Of a stretch of DNA of 40,068 nt, positions 7,946-17,680 are shown in pieces. Numbering within the stretch: the stretch's first letter is position 1; each line of letters opens with the position of its first letter. The DNA lies in contig JAIXUP010000011.1 in the NCBI GenBank assembly GCA_027483505.1, positions 1-40,068 on the forward strand, written 5' to 3'. Both the position numbers and the translations under genes were made by a program. Below the pieces are notes generated by a model, which saw nothing but the letters and a program-made list of their open reading frames with translations, was not told the DNA's origin and searched no databases. This DNA is from Hyphomicrobiales bacterium. Lineage in GTDB: Bacteria; Pseudomonadota; Alphaproteobacteria; Rhizobiales; Beijerinckiaceae.

Positions 7946-8850
7946 CGACAGGGCTCGCTGTGGAGCCACCACCGGCCGGCCACGCGCGGCTCGGGATGGC
8001 GCTCGCCGTGGCCAGTGCGGCCGGCTACGGCCTCAACATTGTCACCGCGCAAATCGCCTCGACCGTCGGGATCACCGGCGCGCTGATGGTGTTCTACCGC
8101 GTCTTCCTGATGTTGGCCTGTCTGGCGGTGGCCTTCGTTCTGTTTCGCCCATCGTTGTCCGTGGCGCGCGGAGAGCGCTGGCCGCTGCTGGTCTTCGGCC
8201 TGTCGAGTTCCGTGATCGGCACCGCCTACATGTCGACGGTGGCCTTCCTGCCGGTCAGCGTCGCGGTCGTCATCTTCTACCTGTTCCCGATCCTGATCGT
8301 GGTGTTTGAGCCGCTGGTCGAGCGGACACCGCTTCAGCCCGTGCGTATGGCCGTTGCCTTGCTGGCCTTCCTCGGTGTGGCGCTGGTCGTCGGGCCGCGC
8401 TTTGACAGCCTGGATCCACGTGGCCTCGCGCTCGCGCTGCTGGCCGCAGCCGGGGCAGCGCTGCAATTCTTTGCAGCGGCCCGCATGCCGCGCACGCCCG
8501 TCGCCGCGAAGCTGTTCTGGGGCCACATTCTGGTGCTGCCCGGTGTGACCGCCACGCTCCTGTGGATGGATGGCTTTTACAGCCCCGCCGTTTTCGCCGC
8601 CGCTCCGGTCGCCGTGGCGATCACGCTCGGCGCCTATGTCGTATCCATGGCGCTGCAACTGCTCGCGCTCGCCCGCATTCCGGCAGCCGTCGCCGGCTTG
8701 ACCTTCTGCGCGGAGCCCTTGTTCGCCAGCCTGTTCGCGGCCCTCATCCTTGGCGAGCGCCTGGCGGGCCTGCAGTACCTCGGAGCGATGATCGTTCTGG
8801 CCGCCATCGCCATCAATGCAGTCCGTTCGGGTGGAACGGGCCGGGCTTGA
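7942..8850 (+). CDS. EamA/DMT-superfamily permease
   Basis: A 302-residue inner-membrane protein with about ten hydrophobic segments arranged as two EamA repeats (N-terminal repeat starting near GMALAVASAAGYG, C-terminal repeat with AEPLFASLFAALILGERLAG, the classical EamA second-repeat signature). It is unrelated at sequence level to the other EamA gene at 5209-6120 beyond the shared fold. The start codon overlaps the carboxypeptidase stop by four bases, so it is probably translated by re-initiation from that mRNA. The transported compound is unknown. Confidence 0.87.
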   Translation: MTTGLAVEPPPAGHARLGMALAVASAAGYGLNIVTAQIASTVGITGALMVFYRVFLMLACLAVAFVLFRPSLSVARGERWPLLVFGLSSSVIGTAYMSTVAFLPVSVAVVIFYLFPILIVVFEPLVERTPLQPVRMAVALLAFLGVALVVGPRFDSLDPRGLALALLAAAGAALQFFAAARMPRTPVAAKLFWGHILVLPGVTATLLWMDGFYSPAVFAAAPVAVAITLGAYVVSMALQLLALARIPAAVAGLTFCAEPLFASLFAALILGERLAGLQYLGAMIVLAAIAINAVRSGGTGRA

Positions 8851-8881
8851 AGCCTCCCCGGCAACGCGCCACCTGTAGCGT

Positions 8882-9928
8882 GTGACCCAGGCTGATTCGC
8901 CCCCCGCGCCTCCCGCACCCATTGCCTTGCAGGTCCTCACGGGCTTCTTGGGGTCCGGCAAGACAACCTTGCTCAACCGTCTGCTCAAGGCGCCGGAACT
9001 GGCGGGCGCCGTCGTTATCGTCAACGAGTTCGGCGAGGTCGGCCTTGACCATCTGCTGATCGAGGGCAGCGAGGACGGGATGATCCTGATGGAGTCAGGC
9101 TGCCTCTGCTGCACCATTCGCGGCGATCTGGTCAACACGCTCGAGGACCTGCTGCGCCGGCGCGACAACGGCCGCATCATGCCATTTGGCCGGGTGATCA
9201 TCGAGACCACAGGGCTCGCCGATCCGGTCCCGATCCTCAACGCAGTCTTGCTGCATCCCTATCTGTCGCGCCGCTACGAGCTTGATGGCGTCATCACTGT
9301 GGTCGATGCCGTCAACGGCGCCGAAACGCTCAACGCCCAGGACGAGGCGCTGCGGCAGGTGGCAGTGGCCGATGCGGTCGTCCTGACAAAGACCGACCTG
9401 CTGCTGCCGGACGCATCGCCGGCCGCGCTGCTGGCGCTGATCGCCGGAATCAACCCGGGCGCCCCGATCCTTGACGCCGCAAGGGGCGAGGCCACTGCGG
9501 GCGCGCTGATCGGCCTTGGCCTGTTCGACATCGCCGCCAAGCCCGATGTCGTCGACGCCTGGCTGGCCATCGACGCCCTGCAGGCGGAGCATGCCGGACA
9601 CCGGCATGATCCCAACCGCCATGGCGATGTCAGGGCATTCTCGCTCACGGCCGACCAGCCGGTCCGCTCGCAGACGCTCGACCTGTTCTGGTCGCTGCTG
9701 CGCTCGACCCATGGGCCCCGGCTGCTCCGGCTCAAAGGCCTGGTGAACGTCGCCGAACACCCCGACGCACCCCTGGTTCTGCACGCTGCGCAGATGGTGA
9801 TGCACCCACCCGTGGCGCTGGCCGCATGGCCCTCCGAGGACCGGCGCTCGCGCCTGGTCCTCATCGTGCGCGGCCTTGATCCCGCCGTGGTCGAGAAGCT
9901 CTGGGCCGCCTTCCTCGGCCAGAACTGA
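8882..9928 (+). CDS. COG0523 (CobW-like) GTP-dependent metal chaperone
   Basis: A 348-residue G3E-family GTPase. Walker A is GFLGSGKT (residues 21-28), the metal-binding CxCC motif is C74-L-C-C77, the Walker B/switch region is [10 protein letters not shown] (about 106-115), and the base-recognition motif is TKTD (169-172). A His-rich linker with His at about 237, 240, 242 and 247 precedes the C-terminal CobW_C domain. Members insert or deliver Zn, Co or Fe into client proteins; the ZNG1/ZigA/YeiR branch handles zinc. The start is GTG 8882, 31 bases after the EamA gene, with no strong ribosome site. No Zur-like palindrome is visible just upstream, so zinc control is not supported by sequence. 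A zinc role is suggested only by the znu locus 6 kb away. Confidence 0.9.
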   Translation: MTQADSPPAPPAPIALQVLTGFLGSGKTTLLNRLLKAPELAGAVVIVNEFGEVGLDHLLIEGSEDGMILMESGCLCCTIRGDLVNTLEDLLRRRDNGRIMPFGRVIIETTGLADPVPILNAVLLHPYLSRRYELDGVITVVDAVNGAETLNAQDEALRQVAVADAVVLTKTDLLLPDASPAALLALIAGINPGAPILDAARGEATAGALIGLGLFDIAAKPDVVDAWLAIDALQAEHAGHRHDPNRHGDVRAFSLTADQPVRSQTLDLFWSLLRSTHGPRLLRLKGLVNVAEHPDAPLVLHAAQMVMHPPVALAAWPSEDRRSRLVLIVRGLDPAVVEKLWAAFLGQN

Positions 9929-10075
9929 CAACACCACGGCTGCAACTCCCTCACCACCGCGGCTGGCCCGGGACTTGTAGACGAATCCGCAAGCGTCGGC
10001 GAAGGTCCCGGCACCTGTCACGAACTGGCACGGTGCAGCCCCGGTCCGGCGCATTGAACGGAGTGCTGTTTCACC

Positions 10076-11335
10076 ATGGCGCATCTTGAGCTGGAACCGC
10101 TGCGGCGCATGGGGCTGGTCACCCATCCTCGGGAACAGGCCGTCCCGGGCGCGCGCGGCGGCAAGCCGTCGGCGCCCAGACTCTGGCGGCAGATCGGCGA
10201 TCTCGTCGTGGACATACGGCCTCTGGCGGAGTGCGCCGAGATCGTGCCGCAGTGGCGGGCCCTTGCGGCGGCGGCACTTCAGCCGAACATCTTCTATGAG
10301 CCCGATTTCTGCCTGGCAGCGGCGCAGCATCTGCCGGAGGCAGCCGGGCATGCGGCGCTGCTCGTCTGGGATCCGCGCGGTGAGGGCGAGAGCAGGCTGC
10401 TCGCCTTCTGGCCAATGAAGGGCGCATTGAAAGCCGGACAGAAGGGCCTCGCGCGCGGCTTTTCATCTCGCTATGCATCCTGCGGCGCGCCACTTCTGCA
10501 TCGGCAGTTTGCGGTCGAGGCCGCCTGCGCCGTCCTGTCGGCGCTTTGCGCCGAAGCCTCCGGCCCTGCTGCCGTGCTGTTCAACGAGATTGCGCTGGAA
10601 GGGCCGGTCGGGCGTGCCCTGCGCGCCGCCGCCACGCTCTCCGGGCTGACCACAAGCGAGCTTGACGCGCATCAGCGCGCCTGCCGCTGGCTCGGCGGCG
10701 AGGACGCCGGCCATGACCAGCCTGGCCCCAAACAGCTCAAGGAACTGTTCCGGCACAGCCGGCGGCTGGCGGATCACGGCGATGTCCGCCTGCTCAGCGC
10801 CACCGCGCCGGAAGACGTGCGTTCGGCCTTCGAGGTGTTTCTCGGTCTCGAAGCGTCCGGCTGGAAGGCGCGCAGGGGCACCGCAATCCTCAGTTCGCAG
10901 CGCGACGTGGCCTTCTATCGCACGTTGGCCCGAAGCCTCGGGCGCAGCGGCCAGATGCAGGTGCATCTCCTCGAAGCCGGTTCAAGGATCGCGGCGGCCG
11001 GCGTTGTGCTGACCAGCGGCGACCAGGCCTGGTACACCAAGACCTGCCATGACGAACGCCTCGCCGCCCATTCGCCCGGAGCGCTCGTCAGCCACCAGAT
11101 CGGCGAGCTGGCCAGAACCATGCCCGGTCTGAGCCAGATCGATTCCTGCGCCCTGCCGCATCACCAGATGATCGAGCGCGTCTGGAAGGGCCGCATGCGC
11201 GTCGGCGACCTGGCCATCAGCCTGAACGGCCACGGCGAGGCCGCCATTGCGCGCGAAGTCGCGGCGCGGCGGACCCGCCTGATCGCCAAGCGCTTCTACT
11301 ACCAGCTTCGCGGCTGGTCGATGCAGGGGCAGTAA
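10076..11335 (+). CDS. CelD/BioF2-like GNAT-fold acetyltransferase
   Basis: A 419-residue protein resembling the CelD/BcsL family (Acetyltransf_6, formerly 'protein involved in cellulose biosynthesis'). The centre and C-terminal half look like this family: a DVRLLSATAPEDVRSAFEVFLGLEASGWKARRGTA segment, spread over about 235-270 in pieces, is the usual 'F..LE..GWKG..GTA' signature. It is followed by a GNAT-like beta region (MQVHLLEAGSRIAAAGVVL) and a WYTKTCHDERLAAHSPG segment matching the common 'K.ayde..a..SPG' form. Such enzymes acylate surface polysaccharides or lipids, but no polysaccharide genes are nearby. GGAG lies about 12 bases before the ATG. It is convergent with the acyl-CoA synthetase gene, nine bases apart. 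The precise substrate is unknown. Confidence 0.75.
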   Translation: MAHLELEPLRRMGLVTHPREQAVPGARGGKPSAPRLWRQIGDLVVDIRPLAECAEIVPQWRALAAAALQPNIFYEPDFCLAAAQHLPEAAGHAALLVWDPRGEGESRLLAFWPMKGALKAGQKGLARGFSSRYASCGAPLLHRQFAVEAACAVLSALCAEASGPAAVLFNEIALEGPVGRALRAAATLSGLTTSELDAHQRACRWLGGEDAGHDQPGPKQLKELFRHSRRLADHGDVRLLSATAPEDVRSAFEVFLGLEASGWKARRGTAILSSQRDVAFYRTLARSLGRSGQMQVHLLEAGSRIAAAGVVLTSGDQAWYTKTCHDERLAAHSPGALVSHQIGELARTMPGLSQIDSCALPHHQMIERVWKGRMRVGDLAISLNGHGEAAIAREVAARRTRLIAKRFYYQLRGWSMQGQ

Positions 11336-11344
11336 CCCAGGCCG

Positions 11345-12973
11345 TCAGCCCTGCGACCGCAGTTCGCGCCGGATGATCTTGCCGGTCGTGGTCATCGGCA
11401 GGCTGTCACGGAAGGCAATCTCGCGCGGGTACTCATGCGCCGCAAGATGCCGCCGCACGAAGGCCTGGATGTCCGCGACGAGGGCGTCGGACGGCTCATG
11501 GCCGGGCTTCAGCACCAAGAACGCCTTGACGATCTCGGTCCTGAGCGCGTCGGGCTTTCCGACGACCGCAGCCAGCGCCACGGCCGGATGCGTGATCAGG
11601 CAGTCCTCGATCTCGCCCGGCCCGATGCGGTAGCCCGACGAGGTGATCACGTCATCGTCTCGGCCGACGAAACGGATGTAGCCGTCCGCATCGCGGACGC
11701 CCTGATCCCCGGTCTTCAGCCAGTCGCCGATGAACTTGGCCTCCGTTGCGGCCGGATTGTTCCAGTAGCCCAGGAACATCACCGGATCGGGCCGCCGGAC
11801 GGCGATCTGGCCTTCCTCGCCCGGCTCGCAGACCGCGCCATCCGCCCTGATCACGTTCACATCATGCCCCGGCACCGGCTTGCCGATCGAGCCGGGCCTG
11901 AGCACGCCGATGGCGGCGCAGGAGGCCAGCACAAGGTTGCATTCGGTCTGCCCGTAGAACTCGTTCACCGTCAGGTCGAGCGCCTCCCGCGCCCAGGCCA
12001 GGGTCTCCGCGCCAAGCGACTCCCCGCCCGAGCCGATCGTGCGGAGCATGAGGTCATGGCGCCCGCGCGGGTTCCTGACCGAGCGCAGCATGCGCAGGGC
12101 TGTCGGCGGCACGAAACAATTGCGCACCGCAAAGCGCGCCATCAGGTCGAAGGCCTCGTCCGGATCGAACTTGGCGGAAGCGCGCGCCACCACCGGAATC
12201 CCGAAATGCAGCGCCGGCAGCAGAACGTTCAACAGCCCGCCGGCCCAGGCCCAATCGGCCGGGGTCCACATCCGGTCGCCGGGCTGCGGCAGGAATTCAT
12301 GCGGCATCTGCACGCCCGGAAGGTGCCCCAGCACAACCCGGTGGCCATGCAGCGCGCCTTTGGGATTTCCTGTCGTCCCCGATGTGTAGATCATCAGGGC
12401 CGGATCGTCCGGGCCGGAATCAACCGGCGCAAAACCCGGCCTTGCCGTCGCCATGACCTTCCGGAAGTCCTCGGCGGCCCCGTCTGCGCCATCCGTGCTG
12501 ATCACGACGTCAAGGCTGGCGTCGGCGCCGGAGGCCCGCGCCTTCGCCAGCCCCGCTGCATCGGTGATCAGTGCTTTTGCCCCTGCATCGCGCAGGCGGA
12601 AGGCGATCGCATCGACACCGAACAACGCGGCCAGCGGCACCGCGATGGCCCCGAGCTTGTAGGTCGCCACATGCGCGACCGGCACCGCTCGCCCCTGCGG
12701 CAGAAGGATCGCGACCCTGTCGCCCGCCTTAATGCCCCGCGCCCTCAGGCTATCGGCCAGACGGTCGGACTGGTCCTTCATCTCGCCATAGCTGAACGTA
12801 GCGGCTGAGCCGTCGGCGCCGGCTTCGATCACCGCAACTCTGGCCGGATCAGCGGCGGCCCAGCGGTCGCAGACATCGACGCCGATGTTGTACCGGCGCG
12901 GAATGCGCCAGCGGAAGTCGCGGGTCAGGCGGTCGAAGTCGCGGATATCGGGCAGCATGAAGGGGCGTTCCAT
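11345..12973 (-). CDS. AMP-dependent acyl-CoA synthetase (acetate/medium-chain type)
   Basis: A 542-residue ANL-superfamily adenylating enzyme. The P-loop-like motif is YTSGTTGNPKGALHG (about 193-207), the A5 region is VNEFYGQTECN, the A7/A8 hinge is WLKTGDQGVRDADGYIRFVGRDDDVI, and the C-terminal catalytic lysine is in the TTTGKIIRREL motif near the end. It activates a carboxylic acid with ATP and then forms the CoA thioester. The overall pattern (RWRIPRRYNIGVDVCDRWAA at the N-terminus, W.PADWAW in the middle) matches medium-chain/aryl acyl-CoA synthetases rather than acetyl-CoA synthetase. Start at 12973; an internal ATG at 12958 is also possible and neither has a clear ribosome site. It is monocistronic and divergent from the autotransporter gene. 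Confidence 0.9.
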   Translation of the reverse strand: MERPFMLPDIRDFDRLTRDFRWRIPRRYNIGVDVCDRWAAADPARVAVIEAGADGSAATFSYGEMKDQSDRLADSLRARGIKAGDRVAILLPQGRAVPVAHVATYKLGAIAVPLAALFGVDAIAFRLRDAGAKALITDAAGLAKARASGADASLDVVISTDGADGAAEDFRKVMATARPGFAPVDSGPDDPALMIYTSGTTGNPKGALHGHRVVLGHLPGVQMPHEFLPQPGDRMWTPADWAWAGGLLNVLLPALHFGIPVVARASAKFDPDEAFDLMARFAVRNCFVPPTALRMLRSVRNPRGRHDLMLRTIGSGGESLGAETLAWAREALDLTVNEFYGQTECNLVLASCAAIGVLRPGSIGKPVPGHDVNVIRADGAVCEPGEEGQIAVRRPDPVMFLGYWNNPAATEAKFIGDWLKTGDQGVRDADGYIRFVGRDDDVITSSGYRIGPGEIEDCLITHPAVALAAVVGKPDALRTEIVKAFLVLKPGHEPSDALVADIQAFVRRHLAAHEYPREIAFRDSLPMTTTGKIIRRELRSQG

Positions 12974-13230
12974 AGAGGCGGGCGGCGCACCCTAGTGGCA
13001 CATGGCCGGCTTGAACAGCGCCGAGATCAGGCGAGAAAGGCCAAAGGCGGCCGGAAAGATGGGCGTGGACCATCCCGTTTGTGGCTTTCAGGACACGCCT
13101 CGCCTGACTCTTGTCCGATTCGTGTCCGGGCTGTTTCCAAAGACTTGAACTGATCAAGGCCAGGCGTGATGGTTCACATCTCAACATTCCGCCAGTTCAA
13201 GGTGGATACGGGGCTGCTGGGAGGCAACCA

Positions 13231-15081
13231 ATGACCAGGACATCCGCATGGGCCATGCTGGCCCTTACCCTTTTGTCGACCAACGCGCTGGCGCAGCAGC
13301 GCTACGTCGCGTTCGGCGACAGCCTGTCAGACAACGGCAACTTCTTCGCGGCCACCGGACAGCCACCCGCCCCCTATTTCAACGGGCGCTTCAGCAACGG
13401 CCCAAACTGGGTCGAGCAGCTCGCCGGCGCCCCGATGGCGGGCTTCTTCCCGGTGGGCCCGGTCAACAACGCCACCAGCACCAACTTTGCCTTCGGCGGC
13501 GCCCGCACCGATGGCAATCCGGCGGTCAGCGTGACCGATCCGCCGAACATCTCGGGCGGAACCGGCGCCCAGATCACCAACTATGCGCTGCGCGGCGGCG
13601 CCTTCGCGGCGACGGACACAGCGACGCTCTGGGGCGGCGCCAACAACATCTTCCAGGCCATAGCCGGCGCGGCGGCGACACCGGCGACCGCGCAGGCCAC
13701 CATGCAGGGTGTCGCCGTGGCGTCGGCCACCAACATCGGAACCCAGGTCGGCCAGCTGGCGGCGGCCGGCGCGCGCCGGATCATCGTGCTGAACCTGCCG
13801 AACTTCAGTGGTCTGCCGCAGTTTGCCGGTGGACCCGCCGCAGCTCTGGCTGGCTTCAGCAGCTCGACCTTCAACTCCGCGCTCTTGACCTCCGTCGGCG
13901 CCGCTGCGGCTGGCGCGCCGAATGCAAACATCATCACGGTTGACGTCGCAGGCGTGTTCACCGCGCTGCAGGCGAATCCGGCTGCGTTCGGCTTCGCCAA
14001 CGCGACCCAGCCGTGCCTCTCGGTGCTGGCCTGCGTGGGCAACCCGGCCGTGCAGCCCGGATACGCCTTCTGGGACGGCGTGCATCCGACCACTGCCGGA
14101 CACGCCCTGATCGCCGCCACCGTCACCCAGTATCTTCAGGCTCCCGTGCGCGCAGGCGTGTTTTCCGCCCTTGGCGAGCAGGTCCTTGATGATCGTCGCA
14201 CGGGCATGGCGCGGGCCTTCGATCGTCTGGACAGCATCCGCTTCGGCAAGCCCGGTGTGAACGATTACTTCGTCAACGTCTTCGGCGGTGTGTCCAATGG
14301 CGATTCGTCGGCCACACGCCCTGGCTTCCGTTCGTCCAACTATGGCGTGAATTTCGGGATGAACCGGGCCCTGACCAGCAATTGGGGTCTGACAGCCAGC
14401 GGCTCGGTCGGCGTCGGCACGACCAAGGTTGCCTCGACCCTGAGCGCTGACGTCTTCAACGCCGCCTTCGATGTCGGCGCGATCTACAACGCCGGCAGCT
14501 TTTTCGCCAAGACCGGGCTCGGGCTCGGCGTGACACGCTTCGGCGACATGGAGCGCAGGACGATCGGGCCGCTGGCCAACAAGAGCAGCGTCACGGCCGT
14601 CAGCTACAACGCAGGGGTCGAGGCGGGCTACATCCACAGCCTCGGGATGTTCGAACTGTCGCCCCGCGCGCGCCTCGCCTGGCTCGGCGGGATGGTCGAC
14701 ACGATCGACGAGAACGGCACGATCGCCCCGCTGTCGATCCGTTCGCATGGCGTGAACGCCCTGCTCGGCGGCGTCGAGTTGCGCGGCAGCGCCACCATCG
14801 TGAACACGCCCGGCCAGAGGGTGGCCGTCACCGCGCTCATCGGCTACGAGCGCTACCTGACCTATGCCGGCAACAGCCTGACGGGCCGCCTGCTGGCCAA
14901 CACCGCGCAGACCTTCCGGACAGTCACCGGCGATCCGAAGGGACCGGGCGTCGTCCTCGGTCTGGGCCTGTCATCGCAGATGACGTCGGGCTGGGTGCTG
15001 AACGCGGAGTACCGCGCCTCGATCGGCGACCGCAGCCTGGTGCGCCACAACGGCCAGATCGGCGTGCGCACCTCTTTCTGA
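13231..15081 (+). CDS. Autotransporter GDSL/SGNH-hydrolase esterase (type V secretion)
   Basis: A 616-residue outer-membrane esterase of the EstA type. A signal peptide (about 1-21, ending NALA) leads into an SGNH hydrolase passenger. The nucleophile is Ser31 in FGDSLSDNG (block I), block III is GGANNIF, and block V is D282-G-V-H285 (DGVHPT). From about residue 340 the sequence becomes an alternating hydrophobic/polar autotransporter beta-barrel, beginning NDYFVNVFGGVSNG and ending with the terminal Phe typical of BAM substrates. It would display a lipase/esterase on the cell surface. GGAGG is seven bases before ATG 13231. The frame is open 120 bases further upstream but without a signal sequence. 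The 257-base gap to the divergent acyl-CoA synthetase presumably holds both promoters, but no convincing promoter boxes were found. Confidence 0.93.
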   Translation: MTRTSAWAMLALTLLSTNALAQQRYVAFGDSLSDNGNFFAATGQPPAPYFNGRFSNGPNWVEQLAGAPMAGFFPVGPVNNATSTNFAFGGARTDGNPAVSVTDPPNISGGTGAQITNYALRGGAFAATDTATLWGGANNIFQAIAGAAATPATAQATMQGVAVASATNIGTQVGQLAAAGARRIIVLNLPNFSGLPQFAGGPAAALAGFSSSTFNSALLTSVGAAAAGAPNANIITVDVAGVFTALQANPAAFGFANATQPCLSVLACVGNPAVQPGYAFWDGVHPTTAGHALIAATVTQYLQAPVRAGVFSALGEQVLDDRRTGMARAFDRLDSIRFGKPGVNDYFVNVFGGVSNGDSSATRPGFRSSNYGVNFGMNRALTSNWGLTASGSVGVGTTKVASTLSADVFNAAFDVGAIYNAGSFFAKTGLGLGVTRFGDMERRTIGPLANKSSVTAVSYNAGVEAGYIHSLGMFELSPRARLAWLGGMVDTIDENGTIAPLSIRSHGVNALLGGVELRGSATIVNTPGQRVAVTALIGYERYLTYAGNSLTGRLLANTAQTFRTVTGDPKGPGVVLGLGLSSQMTSGWVLNAEYRASIGDRSLVRHNGQIGVRTSF

Positions 15082-15237
15082 GGGCGATCGCACAGAAGGC
15101 CCGGGGCTTGCGGGAGGTCACGGCTCTCCGCCGAGAGCGGTTGACCGTCTTGCGGCTGTATTCCCGCTTGCCGGTGTGATAGCGGCTCTGCCGACGGTCG
15201 GACATTCTGCGTCCGGCCCCTGGAGACTGACGCCGAC

Positions 15238-16830
15238 ATGCCGACAGACACACGCCGGATCGCCCGTGCGCTCATTTCCGTCTCGGACAAGACCGGGCTC
15301 GAGGACTTCGCCCGCTCGCTGGCCGCCCAGGGCGTCGAACTGGTCTCGACCGGCGGCACCCGGGCTGCGCTCGCCGCCGCCGGACTGGCCGTCAGGGACG
15401 TATCCGACCTGACGGGCTTTCCCGAAATGATGGACGGACGCGTCAAGACGCTGCATCCGGCGGTGCATGGCGGTCTGCTGGCCGTGCGTCACAATCCCGA
15501 ACATCAGGCCGCCATGCTGTCCCACGGCATCGGCTCGATCGACCTGCTGGTGGTCAATCTCTACCCGTTCGAAGCCACGGTGGCCGCCGGCAAGCCCTAT
15601 GACGACTGCGTCGAGAACATCGACATCGGTGGGCCGGCCATGATCCGGGCGGCGGCCAAGAACCATGGCGACGTCGCGGTCGTGGTCGATGTGGCTGACT
15701 ATGCCGCGCTGCTCGCCGACATGTCCGCCCATCACGGCGCCGTCACGCTCGCCTTGCGCAGAAAGCTGGCGCAGAAAGCGTACGCCCGCACGGCAGCCTA
15801 TGACGCCGCCATTTCCAACTGGCTGGCCGCCGAACTCAACGAGCCAAGCCCGGCCTTTCGCGCCGTCGGCGGCGCTCTGGTCGAGGCGATGCGCTACGGC
15901 GAGAACCCGCACCAGACCGCGGCGCTCTACCGGACGCCGGAACTGCGCCCAGGTGTCGTCAGCGCGCGGCAGATTCAGGGCAAGCAACTCTCCTACAACA
16001 ACATCAACGACACCAACGCCGCTTTCGAATGCGTCGCCGAGTTCGATCCCGCCCGGGGGCCGGCCTGCGTCATCCTAAAGCACGCCAATCCGTCGGGCGT
16101 CGCGCTGGGTTCGACCCTGGCAGAAGCCTATGCGGCGGCGCTGGCCTGCGACCCGGTCTCGGCCTTTGGCGGCATCATCGCGGTGAACACAAAGCTCGAC
16201 GCAGACGCCGCGCGCCGGATGATCGGCATTTTCACCGAGGTGATCATTGCGCCGGCCGTGAGCGATGAAGCGCTCGCGGTGCTGGCGACGAAGAAGAACC
16301 TCCGCCTTCTGGTGGCGGGCGGCCTGCTCGATCCGCGGGCGGGCGGGCTTGCCGTCACGGCGGTCAGCGGCGGACTTCTCGTCCAGTCACGGGACAATGC
16401 GGTGGTGGATGACATGCCGCTCACCGTCGTGACGAAGCGCGCGCCCGGCGAGGCGGAGCTGAATGACCTGCGTTTCGCCTTCAAGGTGGCCAAGCACGTC
16501 AAGTCGAACGCCATCGTCTATGCCCGCAACGGAGCCACCGTCGGCATCGGTGCCGGCCAGATGAGCCGCGTCGACAGTTCCCGGATCGCAGCCTGGAAAG
16601 CGGCCGAGGCGGCAAGGGCGCTGGGCCTGCCCGAAACGCTGGCGAAGGGCTCGGTGGTCGCGTCGGACGCGTTCTTCCCCTTTGCCGACGGCCTGCTGGC
16701 CGCTGCCGAGGCGGGGGCGACGGCGGTGATCCAGCCCGGCGGCTCGGTCCGCGACGACGAGGTGATCAAGGCCGCAGACGACGCCGGCCTCGCCATGGTC
16801 TTCACCGGACATCGCCACTTCCGGCATTGA
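15238..16830 (+). CDS. purH: Bifunctional AICAR formyltransferase / IMP cyclohydrolase
   Basis: A 530-residue PurH, the normal length. The N-terminal MGS-like cyclohydrolase domain (about 1-200) contains [21 protein letters not shown] and the [13 protein letters not shown] motif. The C-terminal AICAR transformylase domain has [11 protein letters not shown], the catalytic K281-H282-A-N-P-S-G motif and the ending FTGHRHFRH. It performs the last two steps of de novo purine synthesis: formylation of AICAR with 10-formyl-THF and closure to IMP, in the cytoplasm. GGAG is 12 bases before the ATG. The 156-base leader contains only a short CTCTC/GAGAG hairpin; no ZTP or purine riboswitch consensus was recognised. 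A phosphatase gene follows after 13 bases. Confidence 0.97.
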   Translation: MPTDTRRIARALISVSDKTGLEDFARSLAAQGVELVSTGGTRAALAAAGLAVRDVSDLTGFPEMMDGRVKTLHPAVHGGLLAVRHNPEHQAAMLSHGIGSIDLLVVNLYPFEATVAAGKPYDDCVENIDIGGPAMIRAAAKNHGDVAVVVDVADYAALLADMSAHHGAVTLALRRKLAQKAYARTAAYDAAISNWLAAELNEPSPAFRAVGGALVEAMRYGENPHQTAALYRTPELRPGVVSARQIQGKQLSYNNINDTNAAFECVAEFDPARGPACVILKHANPSGVALGSTLAEAYAAALACDPVSAFGGIIAVNTKLDADAARRMIGIFTEVIIAPAVSDEALAVLATKKNLRLLVAGGLLDPRAGGLAVTAVSGGLLVQSRDNAVVDDMPLTVVTKRAPGEAELNDLRFAFKVAKHVKSNAIVYARNGATVGIGAGQMSRVDSSRIAAWKAAEAARALGLPETLAKGSVVASDAFFPFADGLLAAAEAGATAVIQPGGSVRDDEVIKAADDAGLAMVFTGHRHFRH

Positions 16831-16843
16831 GCAATGCTCTGCG

Positions 16844-17668
16844 ATGCCGATCGACCTTAACCGGGACCGCACCACGTTTCGCGGCGACCCACTGTCAGAA
16901 CCGCGTCCGGCACTCCACATGGAGGCCGCAGACTGGAACACGTCATTGATCAGACCTTTTGTTTCAAATGAAGATCGGAGCGCCGCCCGCGCCAGGCGCA
17001 TCGCCTATTGGGATCGTCCGATCACCGGGCGCTGGCAGCGGTTGCATGCCTGGCTGAACCTGTTGTTCATCGACCACGGCATCATCCGCGCCGTCTATCT
17101 CAACCAGCACGATGTCTCCGGCGAGATGAAACGCTGCGCCCAGCCTTCGCCGCGTGATCTGGCGCGTCTGGCAAAGGGCGGCCTGCGCACCGTGATCAAT
17201 CTCAGGGGTGGACGCGAGCAGGGTGGCTGGCCGCTCCAGCGCGAGGCCTGCCAGGAGCTTGGTCTCGACCTGCGCGAACTGACGCTTCGTTCGCGCGAGG
17301 CGCCCGACCGCGAGACCTTGCTGTCCTTGCCGGCGTTCTTCGAGAGCCTCGCCTATCCGGCCGTCGCGCATTGCAAGTCCGGTGCGGACCGCGCCGGCCT
17401 GTTCAGCGCGCTGTATCTTCTCGTGCACATGAAGCGGCCCGTGGCCGAGGCCAAGCAACAGTTGTCGCTGCGCTACGGCCATGTCCGGTTGGCCAAGACC
17501 GGCATTCTCGATACATTCCTTGATATGTACGAGAGCGACGGCGAGGCGAAAGGTCTGTCCTTCATGGATTGGGTCAGGGATGCCTATGACCCGCAGGCGG
17601 TCCAGAAGGCCTTCCACGAGGGTTTTTTCGCCAGCCTGCTGATCGACCGGATCATGCGCCGCGAGTGA
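16844..17668 (+). CDS. Dual-specificity/tyrosine-phosphatase-like protein
   Basis: A 274-residue protein with the Cys-based phosphatase signature HCxxGxxR seen as H176-C-K-S-G-A-D-R183, inside a DSP-like domain (about 95-215; SAQPSP-like RCAQPSP entry and VINLRGGRE before the P-loop). The candidate general acid is in the 145-155 region (RSREAPDRE). The part before about residue 50 looks poorly conserved, so a later start such as ATG 16919 is possible; neither start has a clear ribosome site. It follows purH by 13 bases and may be co-transcribed. A functional link to purine synthesis is not implied by the sequence. The substrate (protein, phosphoinositide-like or nucleotide) is unknown. Confidence 0.82.
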   Translation: MPIDLNRDRTTFRGDPLSEPRPALHMEAADWNTSLIRPFVSNEDRSAARARRIAYWDRPITGRWQRLHAWLNLLFIDHGIIRAVYLNQHDVSGEMKRCAQPSPRDLARLAKGGLRTVINLRGGREQGGWPLQREACQELGLDLRELTLRSREAPDRETLLSLPAFFESLAYPAVAHCKSGADRAGLFSALYLLVHMKRPVAEAKQQLSLRYGHVRLAKTGILDTFLDMYESDGEAKGLSFMDWVRDAYDPQAVQKAFHEGFFASLLIDRIMRRE

Positions 17669-17680
17669 GGCAGGCGGCGC

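Noticed and set aside
13144..13158. CTTGA-ACTGA-TCAAG inverted repeat upstream of the autotransporter
   Set aside because: Only five-base arms and no matching regulator; such repeats arise often by chance.
15085..15237. Possible ZTP or purine riboswitch before purH
   Set aside because: The leader has no recognisable ZTP (pfl) or purine-aptamer core; only a short CTCTC/GAGAG hairpin is visible.
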